This document shows positions 1 to 7,765 of a stretch of 64,000 bases of DNA, piece after piece. The stretch is from positions 248,001 to 312,000 of the forward strand of contig JAHCHX010000003.1 of the NCBI GenBank assembly GCA_026129545.1, written 5' to 3'. Below the pieces are notes generated by a model, which saw nothing but the letters and a program-made list of their open reading frames with translations, was not told the DNA's origin and ran no database searches. How positions within the stretch are numbered: the first letter of the stretch is position 1; every line of letters starts with the position of its first letter. The position numbers and the translations under genes were made by a program. The stretch comes from Saprospiraceae bacterium (GTDB lineage: Bacteria > Bacteroidota > Bacteroidia > Chitinophagales > Saprospiraceae).

Positions 1-57
1 TGATTTTGAGCAGATTGAGATTGCAGCCATGCCCAAAACATGGTGACGCGAGGCATA

Positions 58-393
58 TCAATAGCGCCTTTTGAGCAGGTAGCGCCGATTGTTGCCGACG
101 AGCGTGATGTGCGCCACTTCCCAGCCCTCAGCATAAAAAACATTCAGGCCGTCCACGAGGCTATTGAAATCAAGGCGTTTGCCATCTGCCTCGCTCACAT
201 AATCCTGTTTGGGATTGGGTTGGCCGTAGTCCGCTATGAACGAGCAGCGCCCGTCAGGGCGAAATTGTGGGTCGAGTTCGACATACTGACCCGTGTTGTC
301 GGGTGTCAGCCTAACTCCTTTCACATAGATTTGCGCAAGGGCTGCGACATGGCTGAACGCCAACAAAAGAGTGATGATAATTGCCTTTTTCAT
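58..393 (-). CDS. Small exported protein of unknown function
   Basis: A 111-residue protein beginning MKKAIIITLLLAFSHVAALA, which is a clear Sec signal peptide with a likely cleavage after residue 20. The mature part is about 90 residues with no cysteines, and its C-terminus (ending LLKRRY) is basic. No family is recognised. The pattern of GWEVAHIT followed by a short strand near the C-terminus resembles small periplasmic proteins in which a DUF4177-like fold predicts ...GWE..., but this is only a resemblance. It is probably periplasmic or surface-associated. The gene is monocistronic as far as the window shows, and the next gene on this strand (TatD) ends about 100 bases upstream. Confidence 0.7.
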   Translation of the reverse strand: MKKAIIITLLLAFSHVAALAQIYVKGVRLTPDNTGQYVELDPQFRPDGRCSFIADYGQPNPKQDYVSEADGKRLDFNSLVDGLNVFYAEGWEVAHITLVGNNRRYLLKRRY

Positions 394-490
394 GGTTAGA
401 ACTGTTTTTTGGACAAAGAAAAAGGCGAATAATGACTTGAAGAGAGCCTTAACCCGGAATTAACGGTGCGAATGATTTTAACATTTTGCC

Positions 491-1270
491 TTAGCGTTCG
501 TTGCCAAACATCCGCAGCGCATTGGCGGTTGTCGCCTGCGCCACCTCTTCGAGCGAGAGCACCTTCACCTCAGCCAGTTTTTCGGCGACATGGAGGATAT
601 AGGCACTTTCGTTGCGCTTGCCCCGATGCGGCACGGGCGGCAGATATGGTGAGTCGGTCTCCAATACGATATGTTCCAAAGGTATTTCTTCCAAAATGGC
701 GGGCAATTCCGATTTGGGGTATGTGAGCACGCCGCCAATTCCGAGCATGAAACCCAACCCTATCATTTCTTTGGCTTCTGCCAGCGTGCCGGAAAAACAA
801 TGAAAAATCCCACGCAATCGGCCATCCTGCGCCGTGCGCACCACTTCAATCGCCTCCCGGTTGGCCTCCCTGCTGTGAATGACAATCGGCAACCGCAGTT
901 CTTTCGCCCATTCGCACTGGCGGGCAAAAGCAGCCTGCTGTATCGCCAGGGTTGATTTATCCCAATATAGGTCAATTCCCGTCTCGCCCACTCCCGCCCA
1001 GCGGCGTTCGCCAAGCCATTTTTCCACCAGCGCCAGTTCTTGTTGGTAAGTGTCGGGTTGCACATGGCTGGGATGCAGCCCCATCATGGCAAAACAACTG
1101 TTGGGGAACGCGGCCTCCAAATCCAACATCGGCTGGATGGATTCGGAGTCAATGTTGGGCAGATAAATGCGCTCCACCCCGGCGGCCACCGCACGGCGCA
1201 CCATGTCCGACCGGTCGTGGTCGAACTTTTGGGAGTACAAGTGCGCGTGCGTGTCTATGAGTTTCAGCAT
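491..1270 (-). CDS. TatD family metal-dependent hydrolase (DNase)
   Basis: A 259-residue TIM-barrel amidohydrolase of the TatD family, the usual length. Metal ligands are visible in order: the HAH pair at residues 8 and 10 in DTHAHLYS, E96 in VGETGIDLYW, H132 in PIVIHSRE, H157 in GIFHCFSGT and D206 in LETDSPYL. TatD enzymes are cytoplasmic 3'-5' exonucleases or DNases linked to DNA repair and fragment turnover; some act on D-aminoacyl substrates, so the exact substrate is open. The ATG at 1270 lies directly before the conserved first strand, so the start is secure. The gene sits just downstream of two tRNA genes on the same strand. Confidence 0.93.
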   Translation of the reverse strand: MLKLIDTHAHLYSQKFDHDRSDMVRRAVAAGVERIYLPNIDSESIQPMLDLEAAFPNSCFAMMGLHPSHVQPDTYQQELALVEKWLGERRWAGVGETGIDLYWDKSTLAIQQAAFARQCEWAKELRLPIVIHSREANREAIEVVRTAQDGRLRGIFHCFSGTLAEAKEMIGLGFMLGIGGVLTYPKSELPAILEEIPLEHIVLETDSPYLPPVPHRGKRNESAYILHVAEKLAEVKVLSLEEVAQATTANALRMFGNER

Positions 1271-1313
1271 AAATTAAAAAACGCCATAAGTTTGTTGACT
1301 TACAGCGTTTTAG

Positions 1314-1387
<74 letters not shown>

Positions 1388-1412
1388 CTCATTGATTTTG
1401 AGGGCTTGCTTG

Positions 1413-1484
1413 AGCCGGACACGGGATTTGAACCCGCGACCTGCTGATTACGAATCAGCTGCTCTACCGCTGAGCTAATCCGGC
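1413..1484 (-). tRNA. tRNA-Thr (anticodon CGT)
   Basis: A 72-nt cloverleaf on the minus strand. The acceptor stem is GCCGGAT with GTCCGGC, the D arm is AGCTCAGCGGTAGAGC, the anticodon stem GCTGA/TCAGC has loop TTCGTAA (anticodon CGT), and the T arm contains GGTTCAAATCC. The discriminator is T and CCA is not encoded. A consensus -7 promoter element lies about 20 nt upstream, so this tRNA is probably first in a two-tRNA transcript with tRNA-Pro. Confidence 0.95.
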
Positions 1485-1504
1485 TGATTTTCAAAAAGAG
1501 GCGG

Positions 1505-1512
1505 CAAAGATA
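1505..1512 (-). promoter_or_regulatory. Bacteroidota -7 promoter element of the tRNA-Thr/Pro transcript
   Basis: The minus strand reads TATCTTTG followed by CCGCC, matching the Bacteroidota consensus TAnnTTTG. It sits about 20 bases before the mature tRNA-Thr 5' end, a suitable distance for a short 5' leader removed by RNase P. Confidence 0.65.
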
Positions 1513-1761
1513 CACGCACGCGCCCAAAACAGACAAGAAGTATTCCGAATTTTCGGAAAATTATAGTCAACACAAATCAGACCCGTCCGCTTCGCTTGGC
1601 CGGGCAAGCCCTCAAGCAAGAGTTCTGACAAGATGGTTTTGGACGAACAACGCTTGCAATCCTTTGAAAATCATGCAAATCAATCAAGGGCATCCCCGCC
1701 TTGCCAACGGGCAGGTTCAAATCCTCTTTAATCTGAGCCTATTCGGCTTACATGATTTCAC

Positions 1762-1769
1762 TAACTTTG
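1762..1769 (+). promoter_or_regulatory. -7 promoter element for the T9SS cargo gene
   Basis: TAACTTTG fits TAnnTTTG and is followed by GC, as at other promoters in this window. It lies about 57 bases before the ATG at 1826 and upstream of the nominal longer start at 1784. It sits inside the short inverted repeat CGGCTTA/TAAGCCG, which could serve as an operator; this is inference. Confidence 0.45.
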
Positions 1770-1825
1770 CTGAATAAGCCGCGATGCCATCCTTCATTTC
1801 ACTTGCATCCATAACATTTACCCAC

Positions 1826-3235
1826 ATGAAGAAAATGTACATTTTTGGGCTGTTGCTTTCCTTGTCAACAGCTGCGCAGGCCCAGTTGAAATTTGAAAAA
1901 ATCATTGGCGAAACCGATGGAGAAGACGTGGGCAGAAGCGTCATCAAGACGAACGACGGTCACTATGTGATGGCTGGAAAAAAAGAAGCCAACAACAACA
2001 TTGACATCTTTTTGCTCAAAACCAGCACAGACGGAACGACCGTGTGGGAAAAAACTTTTGGCAGCTCGGAAGAGGAAGACGCCTATGCCGTGCTTGAGCT
2101 GGCTGACGGCGGATTCATGGTGTTGGGCTATGACTATGGCGCGGGCACCATGTTTTATCGAACAGATGCGTCGGGCAATTTGCTATGGTCCAAAACAGTG
2201 ACCTCGCCCGTTAAATGCTTCGATTTTGTGAGAACGCCCGACAATGGGTTTGCCTTGATTGGCGAGCACACCGGATTTTTTGCCGACTATCTTATCTACC
2301 TCATTCGCACCAACAGCGACGGCGACACCCTCTGGACTCGCCAATTCGGTCAGGGTAACAACGTGAACACCCCCTATTCGCTCGCCCTCACTACCGACGG
2401 TGGCTTCGTGCTTACGGGCGAAACAACTAGCCCTCCCACCGCAGGCGAAAACGATATATTTCTCATCAGAACCGATGCCAATGGCAACCAACTCTGGGAC
2501 AAGCGTTTTGGAACGCCCGCTCTTATCGAACAGGGCTACTCGGTGCTGCCGACAAGCGATGGCGGGTTTCTGGTTGGCGGAACGACAATTGATGTGCTAT
2601 TCAGCAGCAGCAGCGGTTTTTTGATAAAAACAGACGCAAATGGCGACACCCTTTGGACCAGAACCTATGACTTTTCGAAGGACTATCTTTTCAACCAAAT
2701 CGAGGACGTGGTGCTCACGGCTGATGGCGGTTACGCGCTGTGCGGTTGGGCTGGCGACTTTTCCGGCGATATCTTCGGCTTCATCCATCGAACGGATACG
2801 TTGGGCGCAGTCGTTCAAACCCGCCAGTATTACGGCGCGGGCATTTGCACGTTGAGGTCGGTTGCACTGTCTGACGACGGAGAACTGGTGGCAACGGGTT
2901 TCACGCAAGGCTCCTTGCTCGGGTTGCCCGACATATATCTTTTGAAGACCAATGACGTCGTGTTGTCAACAACAAAGCCCATCGAGCCGTTTGCGTCCAT
3001 TTCCCCCAATCCAGCCAAGAGGGGACATCATTGGCAAATAACGTTGGCCGAAACCCCAAGCCTTGCCGAGCGCCGCTGGACGCTGACAGACTTGAACGGA
3101 AAAACCGTCTGGCAACTGAACACCACGGCAACCCAAGTCAACATTCCCGTGCCACAAGCAGGCAATACATTCGTCCTCACCCTGATTTCACACACGGGAA
3201 AGACCGTGAGCAGAAAATTGCTGTCAGTAGATTGA
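1826..3235 (+). CDS. T9SS type-A sorting-domain protein with propeller-like repeats
   Basis: A 469-residue secreted protein. The ATG at 1826 was chosen over 1784 because it opens a normal signal peptide (MKKMYIFGLLLSLSTAAQA). The body, about residues 25-385, is made of seven or so repeats of roughly 45-60 residues with the pattern TxDGGFxLxG ... IFLIKTDxxGxxLWxxxFG, typical of secreted Bacteroidota beta-propeller-like proteins. The last 80 residues begin SISPNPAKRG and end in KTVSRKLLSVD, a T9SS type-A C-terminal domain that directs export across the outer membrane. No catalytic motif is seen, so an adhesive or structural role is likely. It converges on the gamma-carbonic anhydrase gene with a 6-base gap. 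Confidence 0.85.
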   Translation: MKKMYIFGLLLSLSTAAQAQLKFEKIIGETDGEDVGRSVIKTNDGHYVMAGKKEANNNIDIFLLKTSTDGTTVWEKTFGSSEEEDAYAVLELADGGFMVLGYDYGAGTMFYRTDASGNLLWSKTVTSPVKCFDFVRTPDNGFALIGEHTGFFADYLIYLIRTNSDGDTLWTRQFGQGNNVNTPYSLALTTDGGFVLTGETTSPPTAGENDIFLIRTDANGNQLWDKRFGTPALIEQGYSVLPTSDGGFLVGGTTIDVLFSSSSGFLIKTDANGDTLWTRTYDFSKDYLFNQIEDVVLTADGGYALCGWAGDFSGDIFGFIHRTDTLGAVVQTRQYYGAGICTLRSVALSDDGELVATGFTQGSLLGLPDIYLLKTNDVVLSTTKPIEPFASISPNPAKRGHHWQITLAETPSLAERRWTLTDLNGKTVWQLNTTATQVNIPVPQAGNTFVLTLISHTGKTVSRKLLSVD

Positions 3236-3241
3236 AGTCGG

Positions 3242-3835
3242 TCACGTCTTTTTCCAGATTTTGTAATCCCCCTGCATTTCCTTGCGGTTCGTGGGCAACA
3301 CCCGGAGTGGCTCGCAGGGGCGGAGCGACTCGTAACATTGTGCAGGCAGCTGCTGATAAAGCCGGGTCCCTTCCGTTTTCCAAGCCAGCATCTCGTCGCT
3401 GACCGCTTTGACGACTTTGCCGGGGTTGCCCACGACCATGCTGCGCGGGGGAATTTTTTCCCCGCTTTTCAAAAAACACAGCGCACCGATGATACATTCT
3501 TCGCCGATTTCAACCTCATCCATCAGCACGGCGTTCATGCCCACAAGACTGTTGCGCCCAACAGTGGCGCCGTGAATGATAGCCCCGTGCCCGATATGTG
3601 CTGCAGCCTTCAACAGGACGGTGATGCCGGGAAACATGTGCACCGTGCAATTCTCCTGCACGTTGCACCCGTCTTCGATGATGATTTTCCCCCAATCGCC
3701 GCGAATCGCCGCGCCGGGTCCAACATACACATCCCGCCCAATGATGACATTGCCCGTGACGGCTGCCTGCGGGTGAATGAACGCGCTTTCATGAATGACG
3801 GGGCGATAGCCGTTGAATTCATACACCATAACCAT
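3242..3835 (-). CDS. Gamma-carbonic anhydrase family protein (left-handed beta-helix)
   Basis: A 197-residue protein with hexapeptide repeats forming a left-handed beta-helix, such as VIIGRDVYVGPGAAIRGD and ATVGRNSLVGMNAVLMDE. The three presumed metal ligands are H66 (TVHMFPG), H83 and H88 (HIGHGAIIHG), as in Cam/CaiE/PaaY-type enzymes. The expected role is reversible CO2 hydration or a related cytoplasmic function; many family members have weak or untested activity. The frame runs open upstream to 4381, but that part overlaps hemE on the other strand and has no homology, so the start was placed at the ATG at 3835 (MVMVYEF; an alternative ATG is at 3829). Confidence 0.88.
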   Translation of the reverse strand: MVMVYEFNGYRPVIHESAFIHPQAAVTGNVIIGRDVYVGPGAAIRGDWGKIIIEDGCNVQENCTVHMFPGITVLLKAAAHIGHGAIIHGATVGRNSLVGMNAVLMDEVEIGEECIIGALCFLKSGEKIPPRSMVVGNPGKVVKAVSDEMLAWKTEGTRLYQQLPAQCYESLRPCEPLRVLPTNRKEMQGDYKIWKKT

Positions 3836-4021
3836 GTCTCTTTTAAAAAAACGAAGGAACACAAAAGTCTGAAAAGCCAACCAATAACAGTATCGAAGCC
3901 CCGACGCGACTCGTCTCTTTTTTTTACCACAAATCACTTTGCGCTGCCACCCAAGCGGCAAAAAACACGTCACTTTCCTGTCACGAATATCTGCTTCAAC
4001 CTCAGCCCTCTTTTCGCTTTT

Positions 4022-4029
4022 TACTTTTG
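4022..4029 (+). promoter_or_regulatory. -7 promoter element for hemE
   Basis: TACTTTTG followed by CCGCC matches TAnnTTTG and lies 19 bases before the hemE ATG. Its position rules out the much longer upstream reading frame as the true protein. Confidence 0.65.
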
Positions 4030-4048
4030 CCGCCTTAAATTTCGTTCC

Positions 4049-5101
4049 ATGAACCCAGTCCATCCGAAATCCTCCCCCCACCTTTTTCTCCGTGCCGCCG
4101 CCGGAGAAGCCACCGAGCGCGCCCCTGTGTGGCTGATGCGGCAAGCAGGACGCATTTTGCCCCAATACCGAACCTTGCGCTCCCGATTTCCCGATTTCAA
4201 GGCTTTCGTCAAGACTCCCGAAGCAGCCGCCGAAGCCACCATCCAGCCAGTGGACGAACTCGACGTGGACGCGGCCATCATTTTCAGCGACATTCTCGTG
4301 GTGCCAGAAGCGATGGGGCTGGACTATGAAATGGTAGAGGCAAAAGGCCCGCGTTTCCCAAAAATAATTGAAACCCGGCACGACATCACGGCACTATCAT
4401 CGGGCACCGCGGCGGCTGAGCGACTTGATTATGTGTACGAAGCCCTGAAAATCACCAAACGCGAGCTCAACGGCCGCGTCCCGCTCATCGGTTTCGCAGG
4501 CGCCCCATGGACGATTTTGGCCTACATGACGGAAGGTGGCGGCAGCAAGACTTTTTCCAAAGCCCGCCGAATGCTCTATGCCGAGCCGGAACTGGCCCAC
4601 TCGCTTTTGCATAAAATCACCGACACGACGATTTGTTATTTGAAAAATCAAGTCGCGGCAGGTGCGGATTTGCTCCAACTTTTCGACTCATGGGCAGGCG
4701 AGCTGCCGCCCGCGCACTACCGCGCCTTTGCGGTGCCTTATCTGCGCCAAATCTGCGAAGCCCTGCCCGAAGTACCCAAAACAGTCTTTGCAAAAGGCGC
4801 TTGGTTTGCGCTGGAAGACTTGGCCGATTTGCCCTGCCAGGTCATTGGGCTGGATTGGAGCACCACGCCGGAGTTTGCCCAAACAGCCACTCGCGGCAGC
4901 AAAGTCCTGCAAGGCAACCTCGACCCTTGCGCCTTGTACGCCGATACCAAAACCATTGAAAAGGAAACATTTGCCATGCTCCGCGCCTTTGGCGGACGAC
5001 ATATCGCCAACCTCGGCCATGGGGTCTATCCAGACACGCCATTGGATGGGGTGCGGGCTTTTGTCGAAACGGTCAAAAGTGCTGCATGGCGTACAGCATA
5101 A
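4049..5101 (+). CDS. hemE: Uroporphyrinogen decarboxylase
   Basis: A 350-residue UROD that decarboxylates the four acetate groups of uroporphyrinogen III to give coproporphyrinogen III in cytoplasmic haem synthesis. The family signature PVWLMRQAGRILPQYR is at residues 26-41, followed by FSDILVVPEAMG (catalytic aspartate region) and the second signature region GFAGAPWTILAYMTEG. The C-terminal substrate residues appear in NLGHGVYPDTP. Length is normal. The frame is open upstream to 3338, but that extension runs antisense through the carbonic anhydrase gene and the promoter at 4022 lies inside it, so MNPVHPKSS at 4049 is the start. It ends 2 bases before a strong hairpin terminator. Confidence 0.97.
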   Translation: MNPVHPKSSPHLFLRAAAGEATERAPVWLMRQAGRILPQYRTLRSRFPDFKAFVKTPEAAAEATIQPVDELDVDAAIIFSDILVVPEAMGLDYEMVEAKGPRFPKIIETRHDITALSSGTAAAERLDYVYEALKITKRELNGRVPLIGFAGAPWTILAYMTEGGGSKTFSKARRMLYAEPELAHSLLHKITDTTICYLKNQVAAGADLLQLFDSWAGELPPAHYRAFAVPYLRQICEALPEVPKTVFAKGAWFALEDLADLPCQVIGLDWSTTPEFAQTATRGSKVLQGNLDPCALYADTKTIEKETFAMLRAFGGRHIANLGHGVYPDTPLDGVRAFVETVKSAAWRTA

Positions 5102-5104
5102 AAA

Positions 5105-5142
5105 AAAACCGCCTCGCCCCTAAACGGGGGCTGAGCGGTTTT
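5105..5142. terminator. Bidirectional terminator between hemE and the rhodanese-like gene
   Basis: Hairpin AAAACCGC ... GCGGTTTT with an inner GCCCC/GGGGC stem. It is A-rich on the left and T-rich on the right, so it can work for both convergent genes. Confidence 0.8.
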
Positions 5143-5169
5143 AAAAATGTGTCCGATGGAAAAAACGCA

Positions 5170-5487
5170 TCAGCGCACAGGGAAACCTTCCTGCTCCCAA
5201 GCAACCATGCCGCCTTCAAGAATGGCCACATCATGGTAGCCATGGCTAAGCAAAAACTTGGCGGCCTCCATGCCCCTACTGCCTTTGCCAGAAACGATTA
5301 CCACAGGCCGGTCGGGAGGCAATTCGCCAAACCGTTGGTTGAGCTCGCTGAAAGGCAGCCTGACAATCTGTTTCACGTCAACGTCTTTTTTCTTCGTGCT
5401 CATGCCGTCGCGCACATCCACCAATACACTACCGAGCATATAGGCGGCATACGCTTCACGCGGAGAATAACTCTTTAAATTAGTCAT
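5170..5487 (-). CDS. Rhodanese-like domain protein lacking the catalytic cysteine
   Basis: A single rhodanese domain of 105 residues. The fold is recognisable from VLVDVRDG (residues 21-28), LPFSELN, RPVVIVSGKGSRGMEAAKFLL and GYHDVAILEGGMVAWEQEGFPV. The active-site loop, normally CxxGxR, reads SGKGSR, with S66 where the persulfide-forming cysteine should be. Sulfurtransferase activity is therefore not expected, and a binding or regulatory role is more likely. No signal peptide is seen, so it is cytoplasmic. A TAnnTTTG promoter precedes it at 5536-5543 and it converges on hemE. Confidence 0.85.
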   Translation of the reverse strand: MTNLKSYSPREAYAAYMLGSVLVDVRDGMSTKKKDVDVKQIVRLPFSELNQRFGELPPDRPVVIVSGKGSRGMEAAKFLLSHGYHDVAILEGGMVAWEQEGFPVR

Positions 5488-5535
5488 GTTTGAAAAAGTT
5501 TTAGATTAACAAATAAATGCACCAATTTTCACTTG

Positions 5536-5543
5536 CAAAGATA
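5536..5543 (-). promoter_or_regulatory. -7 promoter element for the rhodanese-like gene
   Basis: The minus strand reads TATCTTTG followed by C, about 49 bases before the start codon at 5487, with an AT-rich leader. Confidence 0.55.
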
Positions 5544-5704
5544 TATTAAATTTCACGAAAACTACAAACAGCCAAACGAGTGTTTTTCTCGTTTTTTAAA
5601 TTCAGAAGCAGAAAAAAGGAAAAAAGAGGTTTGGCGAATAAATGAAAGGCGCAACCTTGTTTCGCCAAATTTGGTTTTGAAATACGAATGGCAAAAAATG
5701 CGCG

Positions 5705-5712
5705 TAGTTTTG
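5705..5712 (+). promoter_or_regulatory. -7 promoter element for the thiolase gene
   Basis: TAGTTTTG followed by CGGCGC fits TAnnTTTG and lies 31 bases before the ATG at 5744. Confidence 0.6.
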
Positions 5713-5743
5713 CGGCGCTATTTGCTCTAACTAAATCTCCACC

Positions 5744-6928
5744 ATGAAAGAAGTATTCATCGTCTCCGCCGTGCGCACCCCGATTGGGAGTTTTGGCGGC
5801 GTTTTGGCGGGCATTTCCGCCACCCAACTCGGCGCTGCGGCCATCAAAGGCGCCTTGGAAAAAGCGGGTGTCGCAACCAACGAAGTGAACGAAGTCTTGA
5901 TGGGCAACGTCGTGAGCGCCAACCTCGGCCAAGCCCCGGCTCGTCAAGCAGCGCGTTTCGCAGGTTTGCCCGACAATGTTCCTTGCACCACGATTAACAA
6001 AGTCTGCGCCTCTGGCATGAAGGCCATTACCATTGGCGCACAGAGCATTATGCTCGGCATCAACGACATCGTCGTGGCTGGCGGCATGGAAAACATGTCG
6101 CAAATCCCCTACTACCTGCCCAACGCTCGCTGGGGCCTCAAGTACGGCAACGGCGAACTCGTGGACGGCCTCGCTAAAGACGGCCTCACCGATGTCTATA
6201 ACCAAAAGGCGATGGGCGTGTGCGGCGACGCAACGGCTGCGAAATACAACATCAGCCGCGAAGAACAGGACGCTTTTGCCATTGACTCCTACAAACGCGC
6301 AGCCGCCGCGACCGAAGCAGGTTTTTTCAAATCGGAAATCGTGCCTGTCACCATTCCGCAGAAAAAAGGCGACCCGCTGCAAATCGTCGAGGACGAGGAA
6401 TATAAAAAGGTAATGTTCGACAAAATACCCGGCCTGCGCCCCGCTTTCACGCCCGACGGAACGGTGACGGCTGCCAACGCTTCCACCATCAACGACGGCG
6501 CGACGGCGCTCATCCTCGCCAGCGAAGAAGCCGTGAAACGCCTCGGTCTCAAGCCTATTGCCAAGATTCGCGGCTTCGCCGATGCCGAGCAGGAGCCAGA
6601 GTGGTTCACCACTGCGCCGACTGTCGCCGCGCCGAAAGCCTTGAAAATGGCGGGCGTTTCAAAAAACGACATTGACTTTTTTGAAGTGAACGAGGCCTTT
6701 TCCGTCGTCGCGCTGGCATTTGAAAAAGTGATGGAAGTGCCGCACAACCAGACGAATGTGTTTGGCGGCGCGGTATCGCTCGGCCACCCGCTCGGCGCTT
6801 CGGGCGCACGCATCGTGACGACGTTGAACAACGTGTTACAGCAGAAAAACGGGAAACTCGGCCTCGCGGCGATTTGCAACGGCGGCGGTGGGGCTACGGC
6901 GATTGTGATTGAGAGAGTGTATTTTTAA
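5744..6928 (+). CDS. Acetyl-CoA C-acetyltransferase (thiolase)
   Basis: A 394-residue thiolase of usual length. The acyl-accepting nucleophile is C88 in NKVCASGMKA, followed by GGMENMSQ, the NEAFSVVA loop, H348 in GHPLGASGAR and the second cysteine C378 in CNGGGGAT. The enzyme joins two acetyl-CoA to acetoacetyl-CoA, or runs in reverse in beta-oxidation and amino-acid breakdown; the sequence does not decide the direction. It is cytoplasmic and appears monocistronic, with its own promoter and a 21-bp stem hairpin directly after the stop codon. No beta-oxidation partner genes are adjacent. Confidence 0.95.
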   Translation: MKEVFIVSAVRTPIGSFGGVLAGISATQLGAAAIKGALEKAGVATNEVNEVLMGNVVSANLGQAPARQAARFAGLPDNVPCTTINKVCASGMKAITIGAQSIMLGINDIVVAGGMENMSQIPYYLPNARWGLKYGNGELVDGLAKDGLTDVYNQKAMGVCGDATAAKYNISREEQDAFAIDSYKRAAAATEAGFFKSEIVPVTIPQKKGDPLQIVEDEEYKKVMFDKIPGLRPAFTPDGTVTAANASTINDGATALILASEEAVKRLGLKPIAKIRGFADAEQEPEWFTTAPTVAAPKALKMAGVSKNDIDFFEVNEAFSVVALAFEKVMEVPHNQTNVFGGAVSLGHPLGASGARIVTTLNNVLQQKNGKLGLAAICNGGGGATAIVIERVYF

Positions 6929-6988
6929 ACACAGAGAGCACAGAGCCGCAGAGGGAAAAATCTCTGTGGCTCTGTGCTCTCTGTGTTT
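6927..6988. repeat. Perfect 21-bp inverted repeat, likely thiolase terminator
   Basis: The arms 6927-6947 and 6968-6988 are exact reverse complements built on ACACAGAG/CTCTGTGT motifs and are followed by TTTT. The hairpin overlaps the last base of the thiolase stop region. It could terminate transcription, but the CACAGAG-type arms resemble dispersed palindromic repeats found in other genomes. Confidence 0.75.
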
Positions 6989-6995
6989 TCGCCCT

Positions 6996-7082
6996 GCTTG
7001 GTGTTCTCACCAAGCAGAAGCGGCGGGGTGAGGGGTTTGCGCTTGGAATCTCGCGCAGGTGCGCTTGGTGAGAACACCAAGC
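6996..7082. repeat. Nested foldback element
   Basis: Two 20-nt copies (6996-7015 and 7063-7082), built on GCTTGGTG and CACCAAGC, are exact reverse complements. Each arm is itself nearly palindromic. The 47-nt centre is G-rich. It looks like a small non-coding mobile or REP-like element between the thiolase and the toxin gene. Confidence 0.6.
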
Positions 7083-7113
7083 GCGGCGGGAAAAAAATCT
7101 ACTCCCTTGATTT

Positions 7114-7506
7114 TTATGCCCAAATGGTTTGAACAGCCGCCGAATTTTGAATTGCCGGGTCATTGGTGAGCAATGGAATCTTCAACCAATGCGCCGTCGC
7201 TGCTATCAAGCGATCATGCAATTCTGGAATGTCGGGAATTTGAAAGGCGAGCGACACGATGTCGGCGCTAAGTTCTTGAAAATGAAAATTTTGGTTTGTG
7301 GAAACCAACTTGGAAACATCGGCGACAGTGGCAGAAATTCGTTTCCGTTCAGCCAAATAACCCACTTCCGCCAAGACCATTGCCGGAATCCAAATCTCAT
7401 TCGACCCAGCCATCGTTGCTTGAAAAATGCCCTTGATTTGCTGCGGCATTTTGCGTTTTTCCAAGAAGAGAACGAGCGCCATCGTGTCGGTGACGAACTT
7501 ACTCAA
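7114..7506 (-). CDS. PIN-domain RNase, toxin of a type II toxin-antitoxin pair
   Basis: A 130-residue PIN-domain protein of VapC-like size. The acidic metal-binding residues are visible: D7 (VTDTMAL), E47 (LAEVGYL), D98 (LHDRLIAA) and D116 (TNDPAI). Family members cleave RNA, often tRNA, with Mg2+. The start is TTG at 7506 because the next ATG falls after the essential D7; the TTG overlaps the antitoxin stop by 8 bases (TTGAGTAA), implying translational coupling. The partner is the small upstream gene at 7499-7741. Toxicity is inferred from family and arrangement. Confidence 0.82.
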   Translation of the reverse strand: MSKFVTDTMALVLFLEKRKMPQQIKGIFQATMAGSNEIWIPAMVLAEVGYLAERKRISATVADVSKLVSTNQNFHFQELSADIVSLAFQIPDIPELHDRLIAATAHWLKIPLLTNDPAIQNSAAVQTIWA

Positions 7507-7741
7507 CGGGGTATTTTTTTTGGTAACCTACGAATTCCTCCTCAACGTGCGACAACTCTGCTTCGCGCAAAGCGCTCAATTCTCGTTGAATGTAATCAGC
7601 CAAACCTATTTCGGAAAAAGCCACTTTGCTGACTTTTTTCGCACGAAGAAAGAGAATGAAATCGGCGATTTCTTGCAGGCTTTCTTCCGGCAAATCGCTG
7701 ATTCCGCGAGCGATGACTTGTTTGAGTGTTGCGGCGTTCAT
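7499..7741 (-). CDS. Putative antitoxin partner of the PIN toxin
   Basis: An 80-residue acidic, probably helical protein starting MNAATLKQVIARGISDLPEE. The segment LPEESLQEIADFILFLRAK resembles the N-terminal part of DUF2281-like antitoxins, in which a hydrophobic helix (residues about 22-36) follows a short DNA-binding region. The C-terminus (residues 45-80) is Glu-rich and probably wraps the toxin. ATG at 7741 was preferred to a TTG six codons earlier. It overlaps the toxin start by 8 bases, the typical antitoxin-first order. Confidence 0.72.
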   Translation of the reverse strand: MNAATLKQVIARGISDLPEESLQEIADFILFLRAKKVSKVAFSEIGLADYIQRELSALREAELSHVEEEFVGYQKKYPVE

Positions 7742-7765
7742 GCTGAAAATTTTATGCAATAATAC

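Larger units (their letters stand above)
1485..1825. other. Gene-free stretch with two opposed promoters
   Basis: No credible gene. It holds the minus-strand tRNA promoter at its left end and, at its right end, a short inverted repeat (CGGCTTA ... TAAGCCG) that brackets a plus-strand TAnnTTTG element for the following gene. The middle has no structure I recognise. Confidence 0.6.

Noticed and set aside
3338..4048. Upstream 237-residue extension of HemE as a fusion protein
   Set aside because: It is antisense to the gamma-carbonic anhydrase, and a promoter element lies inside it at 4022-4029.
3836..4381. N-terminal extension of the carbonic anhydrase
   Set aside because: Low-quality sequence antisense to hemE; the beta-helix starts just after ATG 3835.
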